A stretch of DNA of 64,000 bases. Source: Anaeromyxobacter oryzae (GTDB lineage Bacteria; Myxococcota; Myxococcia; Myxococcales; Anaeromyxobacteraceae). A program made the position numbers and the translations under genes. Positions within the stretch are counted from its first letter, which is position 1. Every line of letters starts with the position of its first letter. Shown here in pieces: positions 18,664-27,634 of the stretch. The notes under the pieces were generated by a model. That model was not told the origin of the DNA, ran no database searches, and saw nothing but the letters and a program-made list of their open reading frames with translations. Location: the NCBI RefSeq assembly GCF_023169945.1, contig NZ_AP025591.1, positions 2,006,501-2,070,500 of the forward strand, read 5' to 3'.

Positions 18664-21525
18664 ATGGCCTCCATCCTCGAGAAGTACGAGCAGATCCTCG
18701 CCGCCGATCCCCGCTCGCGCATCTTCGTCGAGCTCGCGAAGGCGCTCCTCGAACGGGGGGAGCCCACCCGCGCCATCGACGTGTGCCGCCAGGGGCTCGA
18801 GCACCACCCGACCTCGATCCTGGGAAGGGTGATCTGGGGCCGCGCCCTCCTCGAGTCGGCCGATCCTGGCGGGGCAACGGCACAGTTCGACGCGGCGTTC
18901 GCCCTCGATCCCGGCAGCCCCTACGCCTACAACCTCGTCGCCGAGGCGCTCCTCGCGAAGGGCCTCCACCGCGAGGCGCTCCCCGTCCTGCGGAAGGCGG
19001 TCGCCCTGCAGCCCGCGGACGCGCGGGTGAAGGGCTGGCTCGAGGACGCCCGGAGGAAGCTCGGCGAGGTCGACCCCGCGGACGAGGACGAGCGGACCGA
19101 GACCACCCGGCGCATTCCGGCGAGCGGGGCGACGGCGCTCGCCTCCGCGGAGGCCGACGCGGAGCGGACGGCGGAGTTTCCGGTTCCGGTGCCGGGGGTC
19201 GCGGGGCGGAACGGGGCGAAGGGGAACGAGGTCGCCCGGGACGCGAGCGCGAACGGGGCCACGAAGACCAACGGGACTGCGGGGGCGAACGGGGCCGCGA
19301 AGGAGAACGGCGCTGCGAGCACGAACTGGACTGCGAGCGCGAGCGGGGCTGCGAACGGAGCTGCGAAAGCGAACGGGGCCGCCCACCCGAACGGAGCCGC
19401 CGGCGCGGAGTCGAAGGGCGACGCCGAGGCGTCACCCGCACCGCCGCGCCCTCCCCCGATCCGGGCCGACGCCGCGCCCCACCTGCCGCCGCGGGACGAG
19501 ATCCCCCGCTCCCTCCTCTCGATGCTGCCCGGGACGAAGACCGCCATCCCCGCGCCGGGCGCGGGTAGCGGCGTCCTCGGCGCCGCGGAGCCCGACGCGG
19601 CCGAGGCGGAGCGGATCGCGGCGCAGTACGAGCTGGAGGTCCGCCAGCGGCTCGCCGCGGCGCCCGAGCCGCCCCCGCCGCCGCTCCGGCGCCACCGGAG
19701 GCTCGTGCTCGCCGTCGCGGCGGTGCTCGCGGTGGGCGGCGCCGCCGGCGTCTACCTCGCCATCGACGCTCGCCGCGCGGCGGACCTGGCCGCGAACGCG
19801 GCCGCGAAGGCGCGGGCCGGGATCGCGCGCGACACGCGCGGCTCGCTCTCCGAGGCGGTCGCGCTCCTCGCGGACGCGCGCCGGCGCGCCCCGCACGCCC
19901 CCGAGATCCTCTCGCTCTCCGCTCAGGCGAACGCGCTCTTCGCGGCCGACCACGGCGATGCGTCCGCCCGGGCGGTCGCGACCGAGCTCGCCGGCAGCGA
20001 CGCCGCCGGAGACGGCGCGCTCGCCGCCCGGTGGCTCCTCGCCGAGACGGCCGAGACGCGCCGCGCGGCGGCCGCGGCGATCCTCGCCGCGCCCCCGTCC
20101 TCCGAGCCGCTCCTCCAGGCGCTCGCGGGCCGGATCCTGCTCGACCGCGGCGAGGCGGAGGCCGCCCGCGGCCGGCTCGGGATCGCCGCCCGCGCGAACG
20201 AGGCCGGCCCGCGCGACGCCGCCGCCTGGCCCCCGCTCCTCCGCGCCGTCGCGGACCTCGGGGACCTCGCGCTCGCCGCGGGCGACGCGGAGCAGGCGCT
20301 CGCGCTCCACGGCGCGGCCCTCCGGGTGCAGCCGACGCATCCGCGCGCGGTGGTGGGCGCGGCCGAGGCGCGGCTCGCCCTCGGGCGCGACCTCGCCGTC
20401 GCGCGGCGCGAGCTCGCCGCCGTCGACGCCGATCCGGCGAGCGCTCCGCCCCGGGACCTCCGCGCCCGCTACGAGATCGTCACCGCGCGCGTGCTCGCCG
20501 CGACCGGCGACGCCGCCAGGGCCGCCGAGCGGCTCTCCCGCGCTGCGCAGGCGCTCGGCGAGAGTGCCCCCGTCGCCACCGCCCTCGCCGAGCTGCACCT
20601 CGCGGCGCGGGCGTGGGATCGCGCGGAGGCGGCCGCCGCGCACGCGGTGGCGCTCGCCCCGAAGGACGTGGACGCGAAGGTGCTGCTCGCCCGCGCCCGC
20701 ATCGGGCGTGGACGCTTCGTCGAGTCGCTCGCCGCGACCGACGGCGTCGACGGGCGCGCGGTCCGGATCCAGCGCGCGATCGCGCGGTACCGGCTCGGCC
20801 AGCTCGGTCTCGCCCGGGCGGAGCTGGAGCGGACGGCCCGGGACGGGCGGATGCCGGCGGAGGCCGCCGTCTGGTACGCCCTGACCGACCTCGGCCAGGG
20901 CCGCGCCGACCGCGCCCGGGGGCTCCTCGAGAAGCTGACCGCCACGCGGAACCCGCCCCCCGGCGCGCACGTGGCGCTCGGGCGGGTGCTCGAGGCGCAG
21001 GGCCGGCCCGCCGACGCGGAGCGCGCGTACCGCGCCGCCGTGGAGCGCGATCCCTCCTCGCCGGAGCCGAACGTCGCGCTCGGCGCGCTCCTGCTCGCGC
21101 GCGGCGACGTCCCCGCGGCGCTGTCGCCGCTCGAGAAGGCCGTCGCGGCGGATCCGGCCGACCTCGACGCCCGGCGCGCGCTCGGGGCGGCGCGGCTCGC
21201 GGCCGGCGCCCCTTCGGCCGCGCGCGCCGACCTCGACGCGGTACTGCTCGGGCGGCCGGCAGACCGCGACGCCCTGCGCCTCGTCTCGGCGGCGTGGCTC
21301 GCCGAGGGCCAGCCCGCCGAGGCCCGCCGCGCCGCGGAGCGCGGCCTCGCGGCGGCGCCGCGCGACCCGGCGCTCCTCGTGGCGGCCGCCCGCGCCGCCC
21401 TCGCCACGGACGACCGCGGCACGGCGAAGGCGCTCGCGGATCGCGCGCTCAAGGCGGGGGCCCACGGCCCCGACGCCGCCGACGCGCGGAGGATCGCCGC
21501 GGAGACCGGGAAGCGGAAGCGGTAG
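18664..21525 (+). CDS. Large membrane-anchored tetratricopeptide-repeat protein
   Basis: 953 aa from ATG 18664 (MASILEKYEQILAADPRSRIF). Residues 1-150 are TPR units. Residues about 175-255 are a low-complexity linker of Asn-Gly-Ala repeats with Lys/Glu/Thr. A Pro-rich stretch leads to one transmembrane helix near 347-368 (LVLAVAAVLAVGGAAGVYLAI). The remaining 580 residues are many degenerate TPRs, probably periplasmic. It looks like a scaffold that joins cytoplasmic and periplasmic TPR arrays; function unknown. The upstream frame from 18586 adds 26 unlikely residues. Ends with basic GKRKR. Confidence 0.8.
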   Translation: MASILEKYEQILAADPRSRIFVELAKALLERGEPTRAIDVCRQGLEHHPTSILGRVIWGRALLESADPGGATAQFDAAFALDPGSPYAYNLVAEALLAKGLHREALPVLRKAVALQPADARVKGWLEDARRKLGEVDPADEDERTETTRRIPASGATALASAEADAERTAEFPVPVPGVAGRNGAKGNEVARDASANGATKTNGTAGANGAAKENGAASTNWTASASGAANGAAKANGAAHPNGAAGAESKGDAEASPAPPRPPPIRADAAPHLPPRDEIPRSLLSMLPGTKTAIPAPGAGSGVLGAAEPDAAEAERIAAQYELEVRQRLAAAPEPPPPPLRRHRRLVLAVAAVLAVGGAAGVYLAIDARRAADLAANAAAKARAGIARDTRGSLSEAVALLADARRRAPHAPEILSLSAQANALFAADHGDASARAVATELAGSDAAGDGALAARWLLAETAETRRAAAAAILAAPPSSEPLLQALAGRILLDRGEAEAARGRLGIAARANEAGPRDAAAWPPLLRAVADLGDLALAAGDAEQALALHGAALRVQPTHPRAVVGAAEARLALGRDLAVARRELAAVDADPASAPPRDLRARYEIVTARVLAATGDAARAAERLSRAAQALGESAPVATALAELHLAARAWDRAEAAAAHAVALAPKDVDAKVLLARARIGRGRFVESLAATDGVDGRAVRIQRAIARYRLGQLGLARAELERTARDGRMPAEAAVWYALTDLGQGRADRARGLLEKLTATRNPPPGAHVALGRVLEAQGRPADAERAYRAAVERDPSSPEPNVALGALLLARGDVPAALSPLEKAVAADPADLDARRALGAARLAAGAPSAARADLDAVLLGRPADRDALRLVSAAWLAEGQPAEARRAAERGLAAAPRDPALLVAAARAALATDDRGTAKALADRALKAGAHGPDAADARRIAAETGKRKR

Positions 21526-21582
21526 CGCGACCCGCCCCGCCCGGGCCCGTTCGCGGCCGCCTCGACCCGCTACCATCCGCCG

Positions 21583-22272
21583 ATGCCCACGCCCCGAGTT
21601 CCGCTCCGCGCCGCGGTCTTCGATGCCTACGGCACGCTCTTCGACGTCACGAGCGCCGCCGCCGACGCGAAGGACGCGCTCGGCGCCCACTGGCAGCCGC
21701 TCGCCGACCTGTGGCGCACGAAGCAGCTCCAGTACAGCTGGCTCCGCGGCCTCGCCGGCCGGCACGCCGACTTCCGCCAGGTCACCGGCGACGCGCTCGA
21801 CTTCGCGCTCGAGAGCCTCGGGGTCGGCGACGGCGCGCTGCGCGCGCGGCTGATGACGCTCTACGAGACGCTCGCTGCGTACCCGGACGCGCGGCCCGCG
21901 CTCGAGGCGCTGCGACGGAGCGGCCTCCCCTGCGCGATCCTCTCCAACGGCTCGCCGCCCATGCTCGCGGCGGCGACCCGGAGCGCCGGACTGACCGGGC
22001 TGCTCGACGCGATCCTGTCGGTCGAGGAGGTCGGGGTCTACAAGCCCCATCCGTCCGTCTACCGGCTCGCGGTGGACCGGCTCGGCCTCGCCCCCGAGGA
22101 GATCCTGTTCGTCTCCTCCAACGGCTGGGACGCCTGGGGCGCGAAGGCGTCCGGCCTCACCGTCGCGTGGTGCAACCGGAGCGGGCAGCCGCCGGAGCGG
22201 CTCCGGCCGGCGCCGGACTTCACCATCCGATCGCTCGCGGAGCTGCCGGCGATCGCGGGCGTGGGCGGCTGA
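21583..22272 (+). CDS. Haloacid dehalogenase type II (HAD superfamily)
   Basis: 229 aa. HAD motif I is AVFDAYGTLFDV (nucleophile Asp), motif II ILSNGSP, motif III lysine in EEVGVYKPHPSVY, and motif IV FVSSNGWDAWGAKASG, which together match L-2-haloacid dehalogenases rather than general phosphatases. It would hydrolyse short 2-haloalkanoic acids to hydroxy acids. A 65-bp stretch around motif III (22022-22086) recurs at 22976-23040 with about four differences. Confidence 0.9.
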   Translation: MPTPRVPLRAAVFDAYGTLFDVTSAAADAKDALGAHWQPLADLWRTKQLQYSWLRGLAGRHADFRQVTGDALDFALESLGVGDGALRARLMTLYETLAAYPDARPALEALRRSGLPCAILSNGSPPMLAAATRSAGLTGLLDAILSVEEVGVYKPHPSVYRLAVDRLGLAPEEILFVSSNGWDAWGAKASGLTVAWCNRSGQPPERLRPAPDFTIRSLAELPAIAGVGG

Positions 22273-22446
22273 CGAGCCGCCGGGCGCCGCCGTCACCGCC
22301 GCCAGCAGTCCGCGTTCGCGCGCCCTGGCGAGTCCGCGCTCACTTTCCGAGAACCTGCTCGACGCTGGCGACGTGCAGCACGACGGCTGCCCGTGCCCAC
22401 GGGAAGTGCAGAGTTCCAGGTGGGAACGCCGCACCACGCGCGCGTG

Positions 22447-22962
22447 CTAGCGAGGCGTATAGCTCTCTAGCCAAGCGCCATCCGCACGCATCGAGGGACT
22501 CGCATCGATTCGCGCAGAAATGATGCTACCCGCCCGAGGAATCGTAAGCTCCCTCAGGCAATAACGCCTGCTGCCGTCGTTCCGGAGCGAGACCTCCCAT
22601 TTGTTCCAGACGCCGCATTTCCCATCGTCAAAGCACACCTGAGCGCGTGCCTCCACGGGGGTGCCGTCGGCGGCCATCACCGGCGGCTCATGCTTCGAGG
22701 CGTAGCCCACGGAGAACCCAGTCGGCAGGCCCAGGCACAACCGAGTCGACGCGCCGGTCATCTTGAACGGTGGAGCAACCTCTACAGACAACGGCCATGC
22801 CTCGACGGCACCGTGGATCTGGCGCTCATTTGGCCCGCACCCGCTCGCACTGAACGCGACCGCGGCCAGCAGAGCGAGGACCCCGCGACTAGCGGCCTGC
22901 GAGCCCGCTTCGTATGGACACGGTTCTCCGAGTCGCCAAGGCGTCACGTCGCGCTTTTCCAT
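22447..22962 (-). CDS. Putative lipoprotein of unknown function
   Basis: 171 aa from ATG 22962. The N-terminal region is longer than usual, then VLALLAAVAFSASGC gives a lipobox with C42 as lipidation site. The mature part contains paired cysteines (LCLGLP; VCFDDGKCGVWNKW; RRYCLREL) and looks like a small secreted beta-rich domain; I do not recognise the family. Codon use is visibly less GC-rich than most neighbours. The region upstream of the ATG on this strand is antisense to a dehalogenase gene fragment, so longer reading frames there are artefacts. Confidence 0.6.
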   Translation of the reverse strand: MEKRDVTPWRLGEPCPYEAGSQAASRGVLALLAAVAFSASGCGPNERQIHGAVEAWPLSVEVAPPFKMTGASTRLCLGLPTGFSVGYASKHEPPVMAADGTPVEARAQVCFDDGKCGVWNKWEVSLRNDGSRRYCLRELTIPRAGSIISARIDASPSMRADGAWLESYTPR

Positions 22963-22975
22963 GCCTGCACCATGA

Positions 22976-23040
22976 TCGAGGAGGTCGGGGTGTACAAGCC
23001 CCACCCGTCCGTCTACCAGCTCGCGGTGAACCGGCTCGGC
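22976..23040 (+). pseudogene. Fragment of a haloacid dehalogenase gene
   Basis: 65 bp that match the motif III region of the intact dehalogenase (22022-22086) at about 61 of 65 positions and encode IEEVGVYKPHPSVYQLAVNRLG in the same orientation (motif III lysine retained). There is no start, no flanking HAD sequence, and the match ends about 18 bp before the murI stop codon. It is a remnant of a duplication or of a decayed paralogue. Confidence 0.8.
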
Positions 23041-23057
23041 GCCGCGACCGGGGAGAG

Positions 23058-23888
23058 CTACGGCGCCCATCGGTCTGGTGGCGCGAGCTCGAGGTCGAGC
23101 ACTTCGACCCGAGCCTCGGGCCACAGCAGCCGCACAGTCGCAGCCGCGGCCGCGTTACCCGTCGTGATCAGTCGATCGCGACCCGGAGCCAAGGCGGGAG
23201 TGAGGAGGCCTGCCTCGGACAGCCGGCGCTCGACCTGCTGGGCCACAGCAGGTCCAGTGTCGACGATGGCCACGCCTGGACCAGCGGCAGCAGCGATGAC
23301 GTCGCGCACGAACGGATAATGCGTGCAGCCGAGGACGATGGTATCGACGCCGCGGGTGAGGAGCGGCCTCACGAAGCGCGCCACCAGGGCCCGCGTGGCT
23401 GACCCGTCGAGCTCGCCGCGCTCGATCACTTCGACCAAGCCTGGGCAGGGCTGCGCGAGCACCTCGATCCCAGCTGTGAAGCGATCTAGCAGCGCCGCGA
23501 ATCGAGCGCTCTCCAGCGTCCCTGACGTAGCAAGGACGCCCACGACGCCGCTGCGCGTGGCAGCTGCGGCCGGCTTCACTGCTGGCTCCATCGCGATCAC
23601 CGGCAGCGTCAGGTGAGCCCGAAGCGCCGAAGCTGCAGCAGCCGTCGCGGTGTTGCAGGCCACCACGATGGCTTTCGCGCCGTGGCTCACGAGCCATTCA
23701 CAGAGCTGGACAGACCGCGCACGAATCCAGGCAGGTGAGCGGTCGCCGTAGGGCGCGTGCGCCGAGTCGGCCAAGTAGAGGAGGTCCTCATGCGGCAGCC
23801 GGGCTCGAACGTGGCGCAGCACGGACAGGCCGCCCACCCCGGAGTCGAAGACGCCGATTGGGCCGTCAGGGTCCAGCGCAGGGGTCAT
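23058..23888 (-). CDS. murI: Glutamate racemase
   Basis: Makes D-glutamate for peptidoglycan. 276 aa with the family landmarks: [12 protein letters not shown] near the N-terminus (D15), the first catalytic cysteine C78 in VVACNTATA, the second C188 in VLGCTHYPF, and [14 protein letters not shown]. Complete by length. Codon use is less extreme in GC than radC or the ABC genes next to it, which together with the adjacent gene fragment hints that this block (22447-23888) has a separate history. Confidence 0.95.
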   Translation of the reverse strand: MTPALDPDGPIGVFDSGVGGLSVLRHVRARLPHEDLLYLADSAHAPYGDRSPAWIRARSVQLCEWLVSHGAKAIVVACNTATAAAASALRAHLTLPVIAMEPAVKPAAAATRSGVVGVLATSGTLESARFAALLDRFTAGIEVLAQPCPGLVEVIERGELDGSATRALVARFVRPLLTRGVDTIVLGCTHYPFVRDVIAAAAGPGVAIVDTGPAVAQQVERRLSEAGLLTPALAPGRDRLITTGNAAAAATVRLLWPEARVEVLDLELAPPDRWAP

Positions 23889-23973
23889 CCAGCAAAAGAC
23901 GCTACCACCGCCAAGCTCGCGGTATCCACGTTGAACCAGGTCGATTCCCGCCGGCGGGCCATCGTGTGACGGC

Positions 23974-24657
23974 TCAACGCCTCCACCTCCCCGCCTCGAC
24001 GAAGCTGTAGTAGCCGCCGGTCGCGACGATCACGTGGTCGCGGGCGAGGACGCCCACGAGATCGGCGGCGGCGCGGAGCCGCTCGGTGAGATCGGCGTCG
24101 TCGGGGCTCGGGGAGGGATCGCCCGACGGGTGGTTGTGCACGAAGACGATGCCGTGCGCGCCCTCCCGGACGGCGGGGCGGAGCGCGTCGCGCGGCGAGA
24201 CCGGGCACTGCGTGAGCGAGCCCTCCGCGACCTGGACCGCGCGGAGCAGCCGGCCGCGGACATCGAGCAGCACGACGTGGAACGCCTCCCGCTCCCCGTG
24301 CGCCGCGTGGCGCATCAGCTCGAAGACACGGCCCGGGTCGAGGCACCGCTCGCCGCGGCGCGGCGGGGCCCAGGCGCCGCGGCGGCCGAGCTCGAACGCG
24401 GCGGACACCGCCGCGGCGCGGGCGAGGCCGATCCCGGGGAACGCGGCGATCACGTCCGGCGGCGCCCAGGCCAGCTCGGCCACCGGAAGCGCCTCGAGGA
24501 GCCCGAGCGCGGTCGCGCGGGCGGAGAGCCGGCCCGCGCCGGCGCCGAGGACGAGCGCGATCAGCTCGGCATCGGAGAGGGCGCGGGGCCCGGCGGCGAG
24601 GAGCCGCTCGCGGGGAAGATCGACGGGGGCGGGCGAGGAGTCCGAAGCGAGGGCCAT
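23974..24657 (-). CDS. radC: RadC-family JAB/MPN-domain protein
   Basis: 227 aa from ATG 24657. The N-terminal half has the UPF0758 helix-hairpin-helix region ([38 protein letters not shown]), and the C-terminal half the JAMM metal site [27 protein letters not shown]. The biochemical role of chromosomal RadC is unsettled; the original radiation-repair assignment was withdrawn. Start fixed by [20 protein letters not shown]; longer frames upstream have no family match. Confidence 0.93.
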   Translation of the reverse strand: MALASDSSPAPVDLPRERLLAAGPRALSDAELIALVLGAGAGRLSARATALGLLEALPVAELAWAPPDVIAAFPGIGLARAAAVSAAFELGRRGAWAPPRRGERCLDPGRVFELMRHAAHGEREAFHVVLLDVRGRLLRAVQVAEGSLTQCPVSPRDALRPAVREGAHGIVFVHNHPSGDPSPSPDDADLTERLRAAADLVGVLARDHVIVATGGYYSFVEAGRWRR

Positions 24658-24839
24658 TCCGGCGGAGCGGAGCAACCGGCGTGCCCGGGGGACGCCGAGA
24701 CCACACTCACGCGCCCGAGCGCGTTCGGGGTGAAGGGCGGACCTCCGGGCCGCGCCGCGGCCTCGCGCTCGGCGTGGACCCGATTGCCCTGGGTCGGGAT
24801 CCAGGATCCAGGACGGGATCCAGGGATCGACAGATCGGA

Positions 24840-25700
24840 TCAGTCCCGCCCGAACAGAGAGACCGCGATCGTCAGCGCGACGGCGGCGGAGAGCGCTACC
24901 AGGGCGAGCTCGAGCGGGACGGGCACGTTCCAGCCGAACCAGGTGACGCCGGGGGCCACGGCGCCGAGGCCGGCCCCGGTGTGCGCCAGCACCGCTCGCC
25001 TCAGCGGGTCGACTGCGTAGGTGAGCGGGTCGAGGCGGGTGAGGACCGCCAGCCAGGAGGGCAGGCCGGAGACCGGGAAGAGCGCGCCCGAGAGGAAGAA
25101 CAGGGGCATGAGCAGCATCTGCACGAGCGCCATGAACGACTGGATGGCCCGGATACGCACGGCGACCAGCAGACCGAGGGCGGTCACCGCGAAGGCGACG
25201 ACGAGGAGCTCGCCCACGAGCGTGAGCACGAGCGAGGGCGAGTACCGGATGCCGGCGAACCCGCCGACGGCGAGGACCACGAGCCCCTGGAACGTGCCGG
25301 CGGTCGCGCCCCCGAGGCACTTGCCGAGCAGGATGGCGCCGCGCCGGACCGGAGCGACGAGCATCTCGCGCATGAACCCGAACTCCCGGTCCCAGACGAG
25401 CGAGCCCGCGGAGAAGAAGCTCGTGAACAGCACCGCCATGGTCATGACACCGGGAAAGAGGAAGACCCTGAGATCGCCGCGGCCGCCCGCGATCATCGAC
25501 GACATCCCGGTGCCGAAGACGAAGAGGTAGAGCATCGGCTGGAGCAGCGCGGTGACGATGCGCGGCTTGTCACGGAAGAACCGGATGAGCTCCCGCTGCC
25601 ACACGATCTTCACCGCGCGCAGGTCGCTCCGGAAGCTCCGCTCCGGCACGCGCACCGGCACGGTGTCAGGGAGGTCCACGGGCATGGAGAGGTCCGTCAT
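24840..25700 (-). CDS. ABC-2 type transporter permease
   Basis: 286 aa with six predicted membrane segments and ABC-2 features (IVWQRELIRFFRDKPRIVTALLQP; FLFPGVMTMAVLFTSFFSAGSLVWDREFGFMREMLVAP; PLFFLSGALFPVSGLPSWLAVLTRLDPLTY). It forms the channel of a drug-, lipid- or polysaccharide-type exporter with the ATPase encoded just upstream; only 2 bp separate them. Between it and radC (24658-24839) there is no gene, only short GGATCCAG repeats. Confidence 0.92.
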   Translation of the reverse strand: MTDLSMPVDLPDTVPVRVPERSFRSDLRAVKIVWQRELIRFFRDKPRIVTALLQPMLYLFVFGTGMSSMIAGGRGDLRVFLFPGVMTMAVLFTSFFSAGSLVWDREFGFMREMLVAPVRRGAILLGKCLGGATAGTFQGLVVLAVGGFAGIRYSPSLVLTLVGELLVVAFAVTALGLLVAVRIRAIQSFMALVQMLLMPLFFLSGALFPVSGLPSWLAVLTRLDPLTYAVDPLRRAVLAHTGAGLGAVAPGVTWFGWNVPVPLELALVALSAAVALTIAVSLFGRD

Positions 25701-25702
25701 GG

Positions 25703-26710
25703 CTATCTCGCTCGCCCGAACGGCCCCACGCGGATCCGCTCCGGCCGCGACGCCTCCGCGTCGCGGATGGTGGTCCCGGTGTGGGCCATGAAGACGTCGT
25801 CGAGCGTCGGGCGCGTCACGCTCACCGACTGGATCGCGATGCCGAGCTCGCCGAAGAGCCGCGGGACGAACCGCTCCCCCTCGGGGACGGCGAACGTCAC
25901 CGCGCCATCGCGCACCGCCGCCTCGAGCCCGAAGCGGGACCTCAGGGCGGCGATGGCTGCCGGGTCGTCCGCGGTCCGGATCTGCACGCGATCCCTGCCC
26001 ACCTCGGCCTTGAGCGCCTCCGGGGAGCCGAGCGCCACGATCTGGCCCGCGTCCATGATGGCGATGCGGTCGCAGTACTCGGCCTCCTCCATGTAGTGGG
26101 TGGTCATGAAGATGGTGATCTCCTCGCGCCGCTTGAGCGCGTGCACGTAAGCCCAGATCGAGCTCCGCGTCTGTGGGTCCAGGCCGACCGTCGGCTCGTC
26201 GAGGAAGAGCACCCGTGGAGAGTGGAGGAGCCCGCGCGCGATCTCGAGCCGCCGCTTCATCCCGCCGGAGAAGGTGCTGACGAGGCTCTCGCGCCGCTCC
26301 CAGAGCCCCACCATCTCCATCACCTGGCGAAGGCGCGGGGCGGTCACCGCCCGCGGGATGCCATACAGCTCGGCGTGGAAGCGCAGGTTCTGCTCCGCCG
26401 ACAGGTACCCATCGAGCGTGGGGTCCTGGAAGACGAGGCCGATGTGGCGGCGGACGTCGTCGCGCTCCTTCACGACGTCGAAGCCGGCGACCCGCGCCGT
26501 GCCGCCGCTCGGATCGGTGAGGGTGCAGAGGATGTTGATGGTCGTCGACTTTCCCGCGCCGTTCGGCCCGAGGAAGCCGAAGGTCTCGCCGGGCGCCACC
26601 GCGAGGTCGATGCCGCGCACCGCCTCGACGGCGCCGAAGCGCTTCGCGAGCCCCTTCGCCCAGACCGCCGGCTCGCGCCCCCCGGCGAGCGGAGCGACGG
26701 CCGCGCTCAT
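25703..26710 (-). CDS. ABC transporter ATP-binding protein, DrrA-like
   Basis: 335 aa. Walker A FLGPNGAGKSTTINIL, Q-loop VFQDPTLDGYLSAEQN, signature TFSGGMKRRLEIARGL, Walker B VLFLDEPTVGLDP and switch His in MTTHYMEEAEYCD. The C-terminal 100 residues (VSVTRPTLDDVFMAHTG) are the DrrA-type extension found in exporters paired with ABC-2 permeases. Its ATG overlaps the stop of the PadR regulator (ATGA), so the three genes are one transcript: regulator, ATPase, permease. Confidence 0.94.
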   Translation of the reverse strand: MSAAVAPLAGGREPAVWAKGLAKRFGAVEAVRGIDLAVAPGETFGFLGPNGAGKSTTINILCTLTDPSGGTARVAGFDVVKERDDVRRHIGLVFQDPTLDGYLSAEQNLRFHAELYGIPRAVTAPRLRQVMEMVGLWERRESLVSTFSGGMKRRLEIARGLLHSPRVLFLDEPTVGLDPQTRSSIWAYVHALKRREEITIFMTTHYMEEAEYCDRIAIMDAGQIVALGSPEALKAEVGRDRVQIRTADDPAAIAALRSRFGLEAAVRDGAVTFAVPEGERFVPRLFGELGIAIQSVSVTRPTLDDVFMAHTGTTIRDAEASRPERIRVGPFGRAR

Positions 26711-27390
26711 TCCGCCTCCTCCGGCGCGTCCTCCGCGAGGAGCCGGTAGAGCGCGCGACGCGCCTCGGTGACCACCTTGCGCGCCTGGGCGATCTGGTCG
26801 GCGTTTCCGGCGCGCGCTACCTGCACCGCCGCGACCCCGAGCTGCCGGCACAGGCCGATCATGGCCACCACCTCGCCGCCGGCGGCGTCGCCCACGGCGT
26901 CCCAGGGTGCCTTCAGCTCGCTCGCGTGCTCCTTCACGTGGGCGCGGCCGCGCTCGGTGAGCTCGAAGACGCGGCCGCCGCCGCTCTCCGCAGCGCGCAC
27001 GAGCCCCTCGTCCTCGAGCTGCTGGAGGGCCGGGTAGACCGAGCCCGGGCTCGGCCGCCAGAGGCCGCGGCTCCGCTGCTCGAGCTCCTGCATGACCTGG
27101 TATCCGTTGCGCGGCTGCTCGGCGAGCAGGGCCAGGATGCCGGCGCGGACGTCGCCCCGCCGCGCCCGCGGCCCGCGGTGGAAGAAGAACGAGAACGGGT
27201 TGCCGCCCCAGGGATTTCCGCCCCAGGGGTTCCCGCCTCCCGGTGGGTCGCCGGGAGGGCCGCCGAAGGGGCTCCCGGGCCCGCCGGGTCCGCGGGCGCC
27301 GTGTCCGCCTCGCCCTCGGTGGCGACCCCGCTCCGCGGCGAAGCACCTCGTCTCGTCGAAGAAGTGGTGAAAGTGCGGCCAGCGCTCCAT
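26707..27390 (-). CDS. PadR-family transcriptional regulator
   Basis: 227 aa from ATG 27390, chosen for its perfect AGGAGGT ribosome-binding site. Residues 1-70 are His- and then Gly/Pro/Asn-rich (repeated GGNPWGGNPW), an odd spacer ahead of the PadR winged helix (GILALLAEQPRNGYQVMQEL; SPGSVYPALQQLEDEGLVR). A C-terminal dimerisation helix follows. First gene of the exporter operon, it probably represses its own promoter through the palindrome at 27447-27463 and is released by a compound the pump exports (family knowledge plus inference). Confidence 0.93.
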   Translation of the reverse strand: MERWPHFHHFFDETRCFAAERGRHRGRGGHGARGPGGPGSPFGGPPGDPPGGGNPWGGNPWGGNPFSFFFHRGPRARRGDVRAGILALLAEQPRNGYQVMQELEQRSRGLWRPSPGSVYPALQQLEDEGLVRAAESGGGRVFELTERGRAHVKEHASELKAPWDAVGDAAGGEVVAMIGLCRQLGVAAVQVARAGNADQIAQARKVVTEARRALYRLLAEDAPEEAE

Positions 27391-27446
27391 GACGTGACCT
27401 CCTGCGTCGAGTGTCCCCGACAGCCAGCGTTGCGTCAGCGATATAT

Positions 27447-27463
27447 CGGTATCTTCGATACCG
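27447..27463. promoter_or_regulatory. Likely PadR operator
   Basis: A perfect 7-bp inverted repeat CGGTATC-TTC-GATACCG, embedded in an unusually AT-rich patch (27441-27461, including ATATAT), lies 57 bp upstream of the padR start. The position fits self-repression of the regulator-exporter operon; it also lies upstream of the divergent methyltransferase gene. Confidence 0.65.
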
Positions 27464-27634
27464 GTCAAGACCACGCCACTCGTCACTCGGAGCCGTGCGG
27501 GAGTGCGGCAGGTCGCTCGCGCGACATGATCGGCGTTCACCACGCGGCGTCCCGCGTGTTCTGCGCGGCCACGGAGTCGCCGCTCCGCAGCGACGAGCCC
27601 GTGAGGTAGGCTCCCAGCACGACAAGGAGAGGGC

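Noticed and set aside
22390..22403. CCCGTG-CC-CACGGG palindrome between the dehalogenase and the lipoprotein gene
   Set aside because: A short GC palindrome without T run or promoter context; expected by chance at this GC content.
23974..25320. A single 448-codon gene covering radC and the intergenic region
   Set aside because: The RadC family begins at MALASDSS (24657); the upstream half of the frame is antisense-like filler overlapping the ABC permease gene.
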